DNA of 64,000 bases, from NCBI GenBank assembly GCA_946408075.1, contig CAMJQQ010000001.1, positions 62,001 through 126,000 of the forward strand. Direction: 5' to 3'. Position numbers and translations under genes: made by a program. Each line of letters opens with the position of its first letter. The first letter of the stretch is position 1. Shown here piece after piece: positions 36,707-45,220 of this stretch. The notes beneath the pieces were generated by a model. That model saw only the letters and a program-made list of their open reading frames with translations. It was not told the DNA's origin and searched no databases. This DNA comes from an uncultured Candidatus Saccharibacteria bacterium. Lineage in GTDB: Bacteria > Patescibacteriota > Saccharimonadia > Saccharimonadales > Saccharimonadaceae.

Positions 36707-37411
36707 ATGCTAGATTTGCAAAACATTTCATTCATGGTAAAACAGGGCGCCAAAACGCGTCAGATTCTTGATGGCCTGTCCTTGCAAGTCAAAGCGGGCG
36801 AGCTGGTTGTCGTTACTGGTCCGAACGGTTCGGGCAAATCTACGCTTGCTCAAATAATTGCTGGCATTCAAAAGCCGACGGCGGGGCAGATTACTTTTGA
36901 CGGTCAGAGCATCGATAAACTTTCGATTACCGAACGCGCTCGTTTAGGCATTGCTTATTCTTTTCAACAGCCGCTCCACTTTAAAGGCCTGACCGTCCGC
37001 GATCTTTTGCAAATTGCCGCCACTGGTCAAGAAACTTTCATTGAAGATAAGAAAACCGATTACGCGAGGCTTCTTGCTGCGGTCGGACTTGATGCTGAAA
37101 AATATCTTGATCGCCCCGTTGATAAGTCGCTTTCTGGCGGCGAGCTAAAACGCATTGAAATCGCCACGGTTCTCGCCCGCAATGCGCGCCTTCTGATTTT
37201 TGACGAGCCTGAAGCTGGCATCGATATCTGGAGTTTCGACCGTCTCTTCAAGATTTTCCGCAAGCTTCATGAAGATTCCGGCCGTGCAATTATTGTCATT
37301 TCGCATCAAAAACGCATCATGGATATCGCCGACCGCATCGTAATCGTCCGTGACGGCAAAATCGCCACCGAAGGCACCGTCGAGACGCTCAAGGAGGAAC
37401 TCGTCAAATGA
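36707..37411 (+). CDS. sufC: Fe-S assembly ATPase SufC
   Basis: SufC is the cytosolic ABC-type ATPase that drives conformational change of the SufB/SufD scaffold during Fe-S cluster assembly. The 234-residue product has Walker A GPNGSGKS (about 39-46) and Q-loop YSFQQP (about 84-89). The ABC signature reads LSGGELKR (about 143-150) and Walker B is LLIFDEPEAGID, followed by SHQKR as the H-loop. The EPEAGID variant instead of EPTSGLD and the SGGELKR form are characteristic of SufC. Its stop overlaps the downstream scaffold gene by 4 nt. No SufS, SufD or SufE is adjacent, so this is a minimal SufBC pair. Confidence 0.92.
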   Translation: MLDLQNISFMVKQGAKTRQILDGLSLQVKAGELVVVTGPNGSGKSTLAQIIAGIQKPTAGQITFDGQSIDKLSITERARLGIAYSFQQPLHFKGLTVRDLLQIAATGQETFIEDKKTDYARLLAAVGLDAEKYLDRPVDKSLSGGELKRIEIATVLARNARLLIFDEPEAGIDIWSFDRLFKIFRKLHEDSGRAIIVISHQKRIMDIADRIVIVRDGKIATEGTVETLKEELVK

Positions 37412-38331
37412 TGGACCTTGATGAAATTGAGAAAAACCTACTTCGCGAAGTCGCCGGTCTCTCCGAAACGCCCGCCGGCGCCTACAATTTTCGCGTCAAC
37501 GGCAAGGCTATCGGTCGTCAAAGTTCCGCCAATATCGACATCCGTCCCAAAACCGACAAAAGCGGCATCGACATCTACATTAAACCCAACACGCAGAACG
37601 AAGTCGTTCATATTCCGGTCGTCATTAGCGCGAGTGGCCTAAAGGAAGCGGTTTACAACGATTTTCATATCGGCGCCAACTGTGTGGTTACGATTGTGGC
37701 CGGCTGCGGTATTTATAACTGCGGCTCCGATGATTCAATTCACGATGGTATCCATACTTTCTATGTTGGCAAAAACTCGCAAGTTCGCTACATTGAAAAA
37801 CATTACGGAGCCGGGCCAGGCGCGGGCAAAATCCTCAATCCGGTCACAAAACTGTTCCTAGAGCAGAGCAGCTACGTCGAGGTCCAGATGGAACAGCTGC
37901 GCGGGGTTGATTCGACGAAGCGCGAAACCTTCGCCGAGCTCGCCAAAGATGCCAAAATTTCGATTCAAGAACGCCTCCTTACGCACGGTCGCCAGACCGC
38001 GGAGAGTATTATCGAGGTCGATCTCTCCGGCAAAAATTCTACCGCCGACATTGTTTCTCGCGCTGTTGCTCGCGACCTTTCGTGCCAGACCTTTAGTTCC
38101 AAAATCATCGGTACTACTGTTTGTCGCGGTCATTCCGAGTGCGACGCGATTATTATGGATGACGCCAAGGTTCTCGCCATTCCGTCTCTTGACGCTCAAT
38201 CGCTCGACGCGGAGCTGATTCATGAGGCTGCCATCGGTAAAATCGCCAACGACCAGCTCATCAAACTCATGACCCTCGGCCTCACGCGCAACCAGGCCGA
38301 ATCGCAAATCGTCAACGGATTTCTCAAGTAA
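37408..38331 (+). CDS. sufB: SufB/SufD-family Fe-S scaffold (short form)
   Basis: This 307-residue protein overlaps sufC by 4 nt and starts ATGATG. It belongs to the SufB/D beta-helix family, as shown by the C-terminal block. GHSECDAIIMDDAKVLAIPSL (21 positions, only key residues matter: H, C and P) precedes HEAAIGKI, DQL and LGLTRNQAES, ending in GF. At 307 residues it is much shorter than E. coli SufB (495) and lacks the long N-terminal region. It probably acts as the single scaffold partner of SufC, as in the minimal SUF-like pairs described in some archaea and deep-branching bacteria. The IscU-like protein at the window start may cooperate. Confidence 0.87.
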   Translation: MMDLDEIEKNLLREVAGLSETPAGAYNFRVNGKAIGRQSSANIDIRPKTDKSGIDIYIKPNTQNEVVHIPVVISASGLKEAVYNDFHIGANCVVTIVAGCGIYNCGSDDSIHDGIHTFYVGKNSQVRYIEKHYGAGPGAGKILNPVTKLFLEQSSYVEVQMEQLRGVDSTKRETFAELAKDAKISIQERLLTHGRQTAESIIEVDLSGKNSTADIVSRAVARDLSCQTFSSKIIGTTVCRGHSECDAIIMDDAKVLAIPSLDAQSLDAELIHEAAIGKIANDQLIKLMTLGLTRNQAESQIVNGFLK

Positions 38332-38358
38332 TTCTCATCTGTTATAATAGCCACATAT

Positions 38359-38434
38359 GCGCCCGTAGCTCAGTGGATAGAGCACTGGTTTCCGGTACCA
38401 GGTGTCGCAGGTTCAACTCCTGTCGGGCGTACCA
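38359..38434 (+). tRNA. tRNA-Arg (anticodon CCG)
   Basis: The acceptor is GCGCCCG/CGGGCGT with a G-U first pair. The D arm is GCTC-GAGC, and the anticodon stem is CTGGT/ACCAG with loop TTCCGGT. The T arm is GCAGG with TTCAACT. The CCA is encoded. TATAAT at 38343-38348 is the -10 box. Confidence 0.95.
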
Positions 38435-38436
38435 AA

Positions 38437-38461
38437 TCATGGCCTTCGTGGTCATTTTTTT
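38437..38461 (+). terminator. Terminator after tRNA-Arg
   Basis: An ATGGCC-TTCGT-GGTCAT hairpin is followed by a run of T, directly after the tRNA CCA end. Confidence 0.8.
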
Positions 38462-38488
38462 GTGCCTCGCTTATGCTAAAATGAAACT

Positions 38489-39328
38489 ATGGCAATCCTT
38501 CAAGTAGAACACCTCAGCAAACAGTATGGCAAAGGCGACAGTCTCGTCATGGCAGTCAACGATGTAAGTTTCGAGGTTCAGCGCGGCGAGTTCGTCGCTA
38601 TTATCGGCGCTAGCGGCTCCGGCAAATCCACGCTTCTTCATATGCTTGGCGGTGTCGACCGACCGAGTCAGGGCGAAATTATTATCGATGGGCAGAGCAT
38701 CTCGCGCATCAACTCCGACCAACTTGCCATTTTTCGCCGCCGCAACATCGGCATTATTTACCAGTTCTACAACCTCATTCCGGTCCTAAACGTCCGTGAA
38801 AACATCACTCTTCCGGCGAGTCTCGACGGTCGCGCTATTGACGAGGAATACTTGAATGATCTTATTAGTACGCTTGGCCTCAAGGAGCGCGTTGATCATC
38901 TTCCGAACCAGCTATCCGGCGGTCAGCAGCAGCGCGTCGCGATTGGTCGCGCCCTCTTCATGCGCCCAGCTCTCATTCTCGCTGACGAGCCGACCGGCAA
39001 CCTCGATTCGAAAGCTAGCGACGAAATTATCAAACTTTTGCGCAAAGCCAACGAGCAATACGGTCAGACTATCGTCATGGTGACACACGACAACGAAATT
39101 GCCGAGCATGCCACGCGCATTATTGATTTCAACGATGGCAAAATCACTTCCGACCGCCAACTTTCCGCTCCGGCCACCAATGTCGACGTCGAATTCGTCA
39201 ATCAGTACCGCAGTAAGCTTAACAAAATGGGCGCTGCCGCCATCGCACAAAGCGTCAAAACTAGCTCGGATCAATCGTCCGAACCAAGCACGGAAAACAC
39301 TGAGGGCTCCTCGGATGAAAGCCATTAA
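38489..39328 (+). CDS. MacB/LolD-type ABC transporter ATPase
   Basis: This 279-residue ATPase energises the FtsX-type permease encoded next. It has Walker [10 protein letters not shown] (about 39-47) and a Q-loop at YQFYNL. The signature is LSGGQQQR and Walker B is [14 protein letters not shown], followed by [10 protein letters not shown], all typical of the MacB/LolD/YtrE group. A Ser/Thr/Glu-rich tail of about 40 residues (about 240-279) is unusual and probably disordered. The promoter box TATGC-TAAAAT ends 6 nt before the ATG, so the mRNA is predicted leaderless. Its end overlaps the permease start by 14 nt. Such systems export peptides or antimicrobials, or couple to envelope remodelling. 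The substrate is unknown. Confidence 0.88.
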   Translation: MAILQVEHLSKQYGKGDSLVMAVNDVSFEVQRGEFVAIIGASGSGKSTLLHMLGGVDRPSQGEIIIDGQSISRINSDQLAIFRRRNIGIIYQFYNLIPVLNVRENITLPASLDGRAIDEEYLNDLISTLGLKERVDHLPNQLSGGQQQRVAIGRALFMRPALILADEPTGNLDSKASDEIIKLLRKANEQYGQTIVMVTHDNEIAEHATRIIDFNDGKITSDRQLSAPATNVDVEFVNQYRSKLNKMGAAAIAQSVKTSSDQSSEPSTENTEGSSDESH

Positions 39329-41606
39329 TAAAATCACCCTCAAATATCTCCGCCAGAATCGCCAGCGCACTAGCGTCACAATTCTTGGTGCTACGCTTTC
39401 GCTCTCGCTGATTATGGCCGTCATGCTCATTGGCGCCAGTTTTTATCATTCAATCGTTCGCATTCAAATTGACGAATTCGGCCCTGCGCACGCTGTTTTC
39501 GAAGAAGTTCCGGCCAACAAGGTCAGCATCATCGAGTCTAACAAAGATGTCGAGGTACTTTATTTCTCGAAGCCTTTCTCGAAAGCGCGCGCCGGCGCCG
39601 AGATGTATGAAAGATATACGGCCCAAAACCCAAGCCTGCTTTATCCAAGCTCGACCTACGACAAAATCGATTCGCTCGACGATGTAATGCGCGCTACGGA
39701 CGAGCCATACAATGTTTACATTAAATACAAGAATCTCAAATCCGATGCCTATCTCGACGCCTATAGCGAAATCGATAGCGCTCTGATGGAGGCTAATGTC
39801 GAGGTCTTCGAACGTGAAGACCGCAGCCTGATGATGTTTCAGGGCAATCTCGAGGAAAAAGACTTAATCCTCTTAGGTATTATCATTTTGCTCGTCTTCG
39901 GCTCTTTGGGCATTACGGCAATTTTCTTCATTCGTAACTCCTTTACGATTTCTATCACTGAACGCGTCCGCGACTTCGGCGTCCTCTCTTGCATCGGCGC
40001 CACCCGTCGCCAAATTCGCCACTCGGTCTTCTTTGAGGCCTGCTACATTGCGCTATTTGCTATTCCGCTCAGCTTTGGCGTCAGTGTGCTCGCGGCACTC
40101 GTCCTTATTCTCGTCATGAATAACCTCATTGGCGAGATGCTTGGCGGCAAACTCGCGCTCTTTGTCCCGTGGCAAGGCGTCCTCGGCGTTTCGCTTTTCG
40201 GCCTCATCATTCTTTTGCTCGCCAGCTTTAGCGCCGCCATTATTGCCAGCCGCTACAGTCCAATCATCGCTCTTCGCGGCAATAATGACATCAAAATCAA
40301 ATCCAAAAAAATCAAAACGCCAGCCATCATCAGCAAAATCTGGGGCATCGGCGGCGTCTTGGCGCACAAAAATCTCAAACGCAGTCGCAGCAAATATCGC
40401 ACGACCGTTCTTGCCATCATTGTCAGTGTCGCGCTTTTCATCGGCATGAGCTCTTTCGCGCAATATCTCCAAAAATCGCTCGACGAGCTTTCTGACGCTA
40501 CTCAAGCTTCCGTGATTATTCATAGCGATATTGGTGTTGCTAAATTCCGCAAAATGGCCGAAGACCTCCGCCTAGCTGATTTCGAATACGAATCCATAAT
40601 TAATACCAAGAAGGGTGAGGATAATGCCATTTCGATGAAAGTCCTCTCGCGCGAAGCCTTCGAGAAATATGCAAAAAAGGCCGGCTATTCTGGTAAACAA
40701 TTTGACGAAATCGCCATCATGAACAATCGCGTCATGACTGACCGCGGCGAGCGCAAAGGCCTCGATGTAAAACAGGGTGATACTGTGAAGGTTGAAATAC
40801 TTGAACTTATTCTTACCGAACAAGAGTCCGAGAACGAGCTAGACGTCGAGGAGGAGCTTGACGTTGACGAAGGAATCGCCGAGGATGACGAAGACGATGA
40901 TGACGTACACTACTTTGAGCGTACGGCCGAGGTCAAAATCGACGTGCTCACAGATAAAAACTTTGACAATGTCGACCCGCTGGACGAGCTAAACTGCATT
41001 TTCATTTCCGAAAATCATCCTCTCGCCAAACTTTACAATAACGCCGGCACATCGCTAGGTGTCCATGACTATACTATCTATGACTCCGGGCGTGCTGATG
41101 ATATTCAGCATTATGCAGACACGCATTTTACGAGCGATATGCTTTTCGAGCTTTATGATAATGAGCAACAGAATCGCACGATTCGCAACTTTATTCTGCT
41201 CATTGAAATCTTCATCTTTGGCTTCATTGCCGTCGTTGCAATTATTGGCGCCACGAACATTTTCAATACTATCGTAACCAACATCGCTTCGCGCGCCAAA
41301 GAATTCGCCATCCTCAAATCCGTCGGCATGACAAAACGCGAGTTTGACCGCATGATCCAGCTCGAAAGCATCTTCTACAGCACTCGCGCGCTAGCCATCG
41401 GCATCGCTTGCGGGCTCGGCATTACGCTCCTCGTTCGCAGCATGTTCGGCAATGCCTATGTTCAGGCCGAATTCATCATGCCTTGGCTACCAATCGTTGC
41501 TTCCATCCTTGTTGTTTTCGTCATGGTTCTCATCGTGATGCGCTTCGCTGTCCGCCGCATCGAAGAGCGCAATATTATCGAGACGATCCGCTCCGAAAGC
41601 TACTAG
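39315..41606 (+). CDS. FtsX-type ABC permease
   Basis: This protein has 763 residues. I chose the ATG inside the ATPase 3' end; upstream in-frame codons overlap the ATPase gene and read as non-membrane sequence. It has an N-terminal span (about 19-40), an outer domain, then three spans with FFIRNSFTISITERVRDFGVLSCIGATRRQI, the FtsX/MacB core (given only as a marker; key part RDFGVLSCIGATRRQ). A second half repeats the pattern, with KEFAILKSVGMTKREF near 670. The second outer domain contains a highly acidic tract (about 500-530, nearly all Asp/Glu). It works with the ATPase at 38489. The fold is that of type VII ABC exporters; the substrate is not evident. Confidence 0.85.
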   Translation: MKAINKITLKYLRQNRQRTSVTILGATLSLSLIMAVMLIGASFYHSIVRIQIDEFGPAHAVFEEVPANKVSIIESNKDVEVLYFSKPFSKARAGAEMYERYTAQNPSLLYPSSTYDKIDSLDDVMRATDEPYNVYIKYKNLKSDAYLDAYSEIDSALMEANVEVFEREDRSLMMFQGNLEEKDLILLGIIILLVFGSLGITAIFFIRNSFTISITERVRDFGVLSCIGATRRQIRHSVFFEACYIALFAIPLSFGVSVLAALVLILVMNNLIGEMLGGKLALFVPWQGVLGVSLFGLIILLLASFSAAIIASRYSPIIALRGNNDIKIKSKKIKTPAIISKIWGIGGVLAHKNLKRSRSKYRTTVLAIIVSVALFIGMSSFAQYLQKSLDELSDATQASVIIHSDIGVAKFRKMAEDLRLADFEYESIINTKKGEDNAISMKVLSREAFEKYAKKAGYSGKQFDEIAIMNNRVMTDRGERKGLDVKQGDTVKVEILELILTEQESENELDVEEELDVDEGIAEDDEDDDDVHYFERTAEVKIDVLTDKNFDNVDPLDELNCIFISENHPLAKLYNNAGTSLGVHDYTIYDSGRADDIQHYADTHFTSDMLFELYDNEQQNRTIRNFILLIEIFIFGFIAVVAIIGATNIFNTIVTNIASRAKEFAILKSVGMTKREFDRMIQLESIFYSTRALAIGIACGLGITLLVRSMFGNAYVQAEFIMPWLPIVASILVVFVMVLIVMRFAVRRIEERNIIETIRSESY

Positions 41607-41662
41607 CGTCTAGATTTTCGAGCCCGCTTATGCTTTACTTTAAGTAGTAAGTGGGAGCAAAA

Positions 41663-42646
41663 ATGCGCAAATTAGCAAAATTTTTCTTAGCTGCAATCTT
41701 CGCGACTTTGCTTTTTGCTTCTCGCGCCTCGGCTGTCAACAATCCTAAACTTAGCGACAATCCTGCCAGCCCGCAAAGCATCCAAATTCGCCGCATCGTC
41801 ACGAATGTTAAAGAGCCGGTCACGAATACTTTCGGCTACGAAATCGTCGAAGTCGACAAGTATAATGCTGTTCGCAATATTCCGGAAGACATCGAGCTAG
41901 TTTTTGAAGATGCCGAGCCGAACGAGCAGGGCATCGTCGAGCAAACCGCAACTATTGATCTGTCCGAAATGTCTTTCATTGGTCTTGGCGGCATTCGCCA
42001 GTTCCTCATTCGCGAAATTAACAGTACGGATTCGGAAGATTATCCGGTCAGCACGCAAGATTTTTATTTCCGTGTCGCGATGGCGGGTGAGACCGATTCG
42101 GCTGGTTGGCAGACTGGCAACTTCACGCCGACTCTCATGCTACCGTTCGAAGACAAAGATGGCGCCAAATATGAAGTCGCCGAGTTTACTGCGAATTATG
42201 ACGATGCGCGCATGCATATTCGCATTATTGCGAACGACGAAGTCGAGCATCCGACCGAAGGCGATGTCTATCACTACGTCGTAACCGTTTTTGGTCGCGA
42301 CGGCGAAGTGTATGCTATTAATGCGCCGGCCGGCGAATATGATTTTAATGGCGAGCTAGTCGAATCCGATACTGAATGTATTTCCGGCGAGCCTTGTCAC
42401 ATTTATCTCTATCGCGACGAATTTGCAACCATTGGCGAAGGCCTGGATGGCGAAAACGACCAGCTGCGCCTCAGCACGCAATACGACCTTGAATTCGAGC
42501 TTTCTAGCAAATACGTAGAGCCGGAACCGGAAAAACCGATCGTTCCAAAAACTGGCGTCATGATTCAGATTATTCCATTTATTATTCTCGCGGTGCTTGT
42601 CTCAATCGGCATCATTGCCATCCGCGCCACTCCTCGCCAAAAATAA
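41663..42646 (+). CDS. FctA-like pilin subunit 1, sorting signal VPKTG
   Basis: This protein has 327 residues, with its ATG behind GGGAG. The signal peptide ends SRASAVNN. The first domain resembles the N-terminal domain of the streptococcal backbone pilin FctA (Spy0128): IQIRRIVTNV, then IRQFLIREINS, then STQDFYFRVAM align by eye with the strands that carry the isopeptide Lys and Glu. A second beta domain contains the pair C-ISGEP-C. The end is VPKTG, a hydrophobic span and TPRQK, a sortase signal. The Lys that forms the isopeptide in FctA appears as Arg here. Downstream lie a second pilin, a SipA-like protein and a class B sortase, so it is a candidate pilus subunit. Confidence 0.72.
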   Translation: MRKLAKFFLAAIFATLLFASRASAVNNPKLSDNPASPQSIQIRRIVTNVKEPVTNTFGYEIVEVDKYNAVRNIPEDIELVFEDAEPNEQGIVEQTATIDLSEMSFIGLGGIRQFLIREINSTDSEDYPVSTQDFYFRVAMAGETDSAGWQTGNFTPTLMLPFEDKDGAKYEVAEFTANYDDARMHIRIIANDEVEHPTEGDVYHYVVTVFGRDGEVYAINAPAGEYDFNGELVESDTECISGEPCHIYLYRDEFATIGEGLDGENDQLRLSTQYDLEFELSSKYVEPEPEKPIVPKTGVMIQIIPFIILAVLVSIGIIAIRATPRQK

Positions 42647-42659
42647 TCGGATTATCCTC

Positions 42660-42688
42660 TTGCGCAAGCAAAAAGCTTATGCTATACT
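42660..42688 (+). promoter_or_regulatory. Promoter of second pilin gene
   Basis: TTGCGC and TATACT are separated by 17 bp, with an extended GCTTATGC before the -10. The leader is about 27 nt. A similar GCTTATGC-TTTACT precedes the first pilin gene (to 41639). Confidence 0.65.
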
Positions 42689-42721
42689 TACGCCAAAAGT
42701 ACTAAACAAGAGAAAACAAAA

Positions 42722-43798
42722 ATGTCAAAACTCAAATACATCGCCGGCGCAGCTCTCTTTGCTGCAACCATCGGCATTATCAGCAGTGCTGACGCCAGTG
42801 CTGCGAATTTTGAAAATCCAACGATAACGCTCAATCGTTCGATTACGAACCTCCAGGCTACATCAAGCAATACTTTCTCGTATCAGCTTACGGCCGACTC
42901 AAATAACCCATCCGACGTAGATATTTCTCTGCTCTCGGACATTTCCTGTGAAGTCAGTGGCACTCCAACAGGCGGTACTCTAGCAAGTACGGATTGTTCC
43001 ATTAATTTCTCGGGCGTCGACTTTAATGGCGCTGCCTACGGCCGCTATAAATTCACCGTTCGTGAAACTGGTAGCGTCGATTCAACTCGCTATCCAGTCG
43101 ACAGCAGCGATACCTATACGGTCTATATTAACTATTATGCGCATCATAGTAATGCTAATGGCGACCCAATCTTGCCGGCCGTACCATACCTAGAAATTAC
43201 TTCTGTTCGTCAAAACGACACCACCAAGGTTGACGCGATGAGCTTCACGAGCGCCGCAAACCTCGAGCCATCCGCTATTCAGATTACCAATGCCGTGAAC
43301 GGTACCTTCGCAAACACAGAAGATGAATTTAGCTACACCGTAAAGGTTGGCGGTCGCGCTAGCTCCTCGTCCAACTACTCAATCTACAAGAAGGGCGTCA
43401 GTGCTTCGACTACCAGCTCCTGTACTTATGATTCTGCTGCCGACGAAAGCACCTGTACTTTTACGCTCAAGCACAACGAACAAGCCTTTATCGGTTGGGA
43501 CGGCAACAATGAGCGTGAAATTAACCCGGGCTACACCTTTACCGTCGAGCAGACTAAACTCTCTGGCTACAACACAGTCGAAATTAATGGCACCGAAGAT
43601 GCCGATGCTAAGACCGATCCTGCGGTCGTTCTTGAGCCAGTCGATCACGCCCTTCAGAACGTCGTTAACTTTGTCAACAAGTCCGGCATCGAGCCAGCCG
43701 ATTCGAAAGCCTTCTTCAATATCTTGCCATTCGTCATCCTCGGCGGCGCAGCAATCATTGCTATCGCGGCCACCCGCAAGAATAAGCAGAATCGCTAA
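42722..43798 (+). CDS. FctA-like pilin subunit 2, degenerate sorting signal
   Basis: This protein has 358 residues. The signal peptide ends DASAANF. Domain 1 contains INFSGVDF, then YGRYKFTVRETGSVD and DSSDTYTVYINY, which match FctA (Spy0128) strand for strand, with Glu of VRET at the catalytic Glu position. Domain 2 (about 190-330) has CTFTLKHNEQAF and GYTFTVEQTKLSGY, again as in FctA. The isopeptide Lys positions appear as Arg or Asn, while Cys pairs occur in both domains. The C-terminus is IEPADSKAFFNILPFVILG, similar in layout to the FctA end, but the motif itself is degenerate. It is probably the major pilin, with its own promoter and strong terminator. Confidence 0.75.
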   Translation: MSKLKYIAGAALFAATIGIISSADASAANFENPTITLNRSITNLQATSSNTFSYQLTADSNNPSDVDISLLSDISCEVSGTPTGGTLASTDCSINFSGVDFNGAAYGRYKFTVRETGSVDSTRYPVDSSDTYTVYINYYAHHSNANGDPILPAVPYLEITSVRQNDTTKVDAMSFTSAANLEPSAIQITNAVNGTFANTEDEFSYTVKVGGRASSSSNYSIYKKGVSASTTSSCTYDSAADESTCTFTLKHNEQAFIGWDGNNEREINPGYTFTVEQTKLSGYNTVEINGTEDADAKTDPAVVLEPVDHALQNVVNFVNKSGIEPADSKAFFNILPFVILGGAAIIAIAATRKNKQNR

Positions 43799-43819
43799 AA
43801 TCTAAAGCATTTCTCTTGT

Positions 43820-43852
43820 AATTACCCAAGCTAAAAACTTGGGTAATTTTTC
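43820..43852 (+). terminator. Strong terminator after pilin genes
   Basis: AATTACCCAAG and CTTGGGTAATT form a perfect 11-bp stem followed by T4. It separates pilin transcription from the SipA-like/sortase pair. Confidence 0.92.
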
Positions 43853-43889
43853 TTGCGAATGCCCCATTTTGCGCGGCCAAACATAATGT

Positions 43890-43895
43890 TATAAT
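43890..43895 (+). promoter_or_regulatory. -10 box of SipA-like/sortase operon, predicted leaderless
   Basis: TATAAT ends 6 nt before the ATG at 43902. There is no Shine-Dalgarno. Confidence 0.6.
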
Positions 43896-43901
43896 GAATC
43901 C

Positions 43902-44387
43902 ATGAGGCGGAAATTGCTTATGCTTTTGCTGAAAATCATCATTGTTGAATCGGTGATTTATATTCTGTTTTTCATGGTTTTCGGTCTCGCCCGTGTCAAA
44001 ACTAACGCCATGTCTCCGAACATCAATGGTGGCGATTTGGCGCTCTTCTTTCATCTCGACAAACACTATGAGACTGACGACATTGCAACCTACGTCGAAG
44101 GCGGCAAGCGCTATTTTGCGCGCGTTGTTGCAAAAGAGGGCGACCTCGTCGATCTCAGGGAAGGGCAAATTTACGTTAATAATTATCCAATCGACAGTAA
44201 CAAAGTCTTCACTGGCGAAATATCTGCAGACACTACGATTCGTTTTCCGTATCGCGTCGGTAACGGCGAAGTCTTCCTTCTGAACGATAACCGCGACGAA
44301 GGCCACGATTCGCGCGACCTCGGTTCATATAAAATCGAAGGTCTCGACGGCAAAGTGATAAGCATCGTTCGTACGCGGGGCCTCTAA
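43902..44387 (+). CDS. Signal-peptidase-I-like protein lacking catalytic Ser and Lys (SipA-like)
   Basis: This 161-residue protein has one N-terminal membrane span (about 8-28) and the signal peptidase I fold. Box E is intact (LNDNRDEGHDSRDLG, about 127-141). In box B the usual SM-P is AMSP, so the nucleophile Ser is Ala36. In box D the usual KRVV is ARVV, so the general-base Lys is Ala73. Both catalytic residues are therefore absent. This is the same kind of loss described for SipA of the S. pyogenes FCT region, which aids pilus polymerisation without peptidase activity. It is coupled to the sortase gene by a TAATG overlap and lies just after two FctA-like pilins. A chaperone role in pilus assembly is inferred. 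Confidence 0.8.
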   Translation: MRRKLLMLLLKIIIVESVIYILFFMVFGLARVKTNAMSPNINGGDLALFFHLDKHYETDDIATYVEGGKRYFARVVAKEGDLVDLREGQIYVNNYPIDSNKVFTGEISADTTIRFPYRVGNGEVFLLNDNRDEGHDSRDLGSYKIEGLDGKVISIVRTRGL

Positions 44388-45220
44388 TGGCGACTTCATA
44401 TCTCACTGAAGCTGTCCCGAAAAAGCCCGAACCGGGCGCCAAGGCCGTCGACATTGCTGCGTCGATTGTTGATCGCGTCTTCATCTATTTCTTCGCGCTA
44501 ATTTTGCTCTTGTGTCTCTACGCGATTTACGACGCACTGATGGTCTATCGCGAGGCAGAGCTGCCGGTGGCGGTCCGCGAATATACACAAAAGGATTCAG
44601 ATAGCCACACCTCTGGCGTTGACTTCAACGCGCTCAAGGAGCTCAATGGTGAAATCGTCGGCTGGATTCAGCTTGATGATACTGATGTCGATTTTCCAAT
44701 CACTCAAGCCGACAACAATAGCTATTATCTCTCGCGCAGCTATACAAAGGATTATTCGCTCGCGGGCAGCATTTTTCTTGATTATCGCAATACTAGCGAC
44801 TTTACTGACGACTATAATCTGATTTACGGCCACAACATGAACGGCGAAATGATGTTTGGCGGCCTCCATTACTTCAGCGAAGCGAGTTATTTCGAATCAC
44901 ATCGCACTGGTCGCCTCCTAACCCCAGAAGCCAACTACGACCTCGAAATTGTTGCCGCTCTCAAGACCGACCGCATGGATGCCAGAGTTTACGAACTTAC
45001 TTTCTTAAAGAATTATCATAATGACGAAATCGCAGCCTATCTCAAAGAGAAGGCTACCCAATCGCGTAATCTCGACACGCTCGGCGACAAGCAAATTATC
45101 GCTCTCTCGACCTGTTTCGACAAAGATGGTGGCCGCGTCATCGTCTTTGCGAGCTACAATAAGGCCAAAGAAAAACCGGCATCCGAACCAGATACCGACC
45201 TTACCGAAACCCTGCAGTAA
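44387..45220 (+). CDS. Class B sortase
   Basis: This 277-residue protein has a membrane span at about 34-56 and an extracytoplasmic sortase domain. The signature order is ELNGEIVGWIQLDDT, then YYLSRS, GSIFLDYRN and YGHNMNGEMMFG, with catalytic His149. LSTC carries Cys243, and GGRVIV carries Arg250, completing the triad. The GWIxLDDTxVDFPITQ and YGHNM-MF forms are those of class B sortases. In streptococcal FCT loci the pilin polymerase is also a class B enzyme. Position after two pilins and a SipA-like protein favours pilin polymerisation. It could instead, or also, anchor the PxTxD-type surface proteins elsewhere in the window. Confidence 0.88.
   Translation: MATSYLTEAVPKKPEPGAKAVDIAASIVDRVFIYFFALILLLCLYAIYDALMVYREAELPVAVREYTQKDSDSHTSGVDFNALKELNGEIVGWIQLDDTDVDFPITQADNNSYYLSRSYTKDYSLAGSIFLDYRNTSDFTDDYNLIYGHNMNGEMMFGGLHYFSEASYFESHRTGRLLTPEANYDLEIVAALKTDRMDARVYELTFLKNYHNDEIAAYLKEKATQSRNLDTLGDKQIIALSTCFDKDGGRVIVFASYNKAKEKPASEPDTDLTETLQ

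Noticed and set aside
39099-39314. N-terminal extension of the FtsX-type permease
   Set aside because: It lies inside the ATPase gene in another frame and reads as Ser/Arg-rich non-membrane sequence; the ATG at 39315 begins a normal membrane N-terminus.
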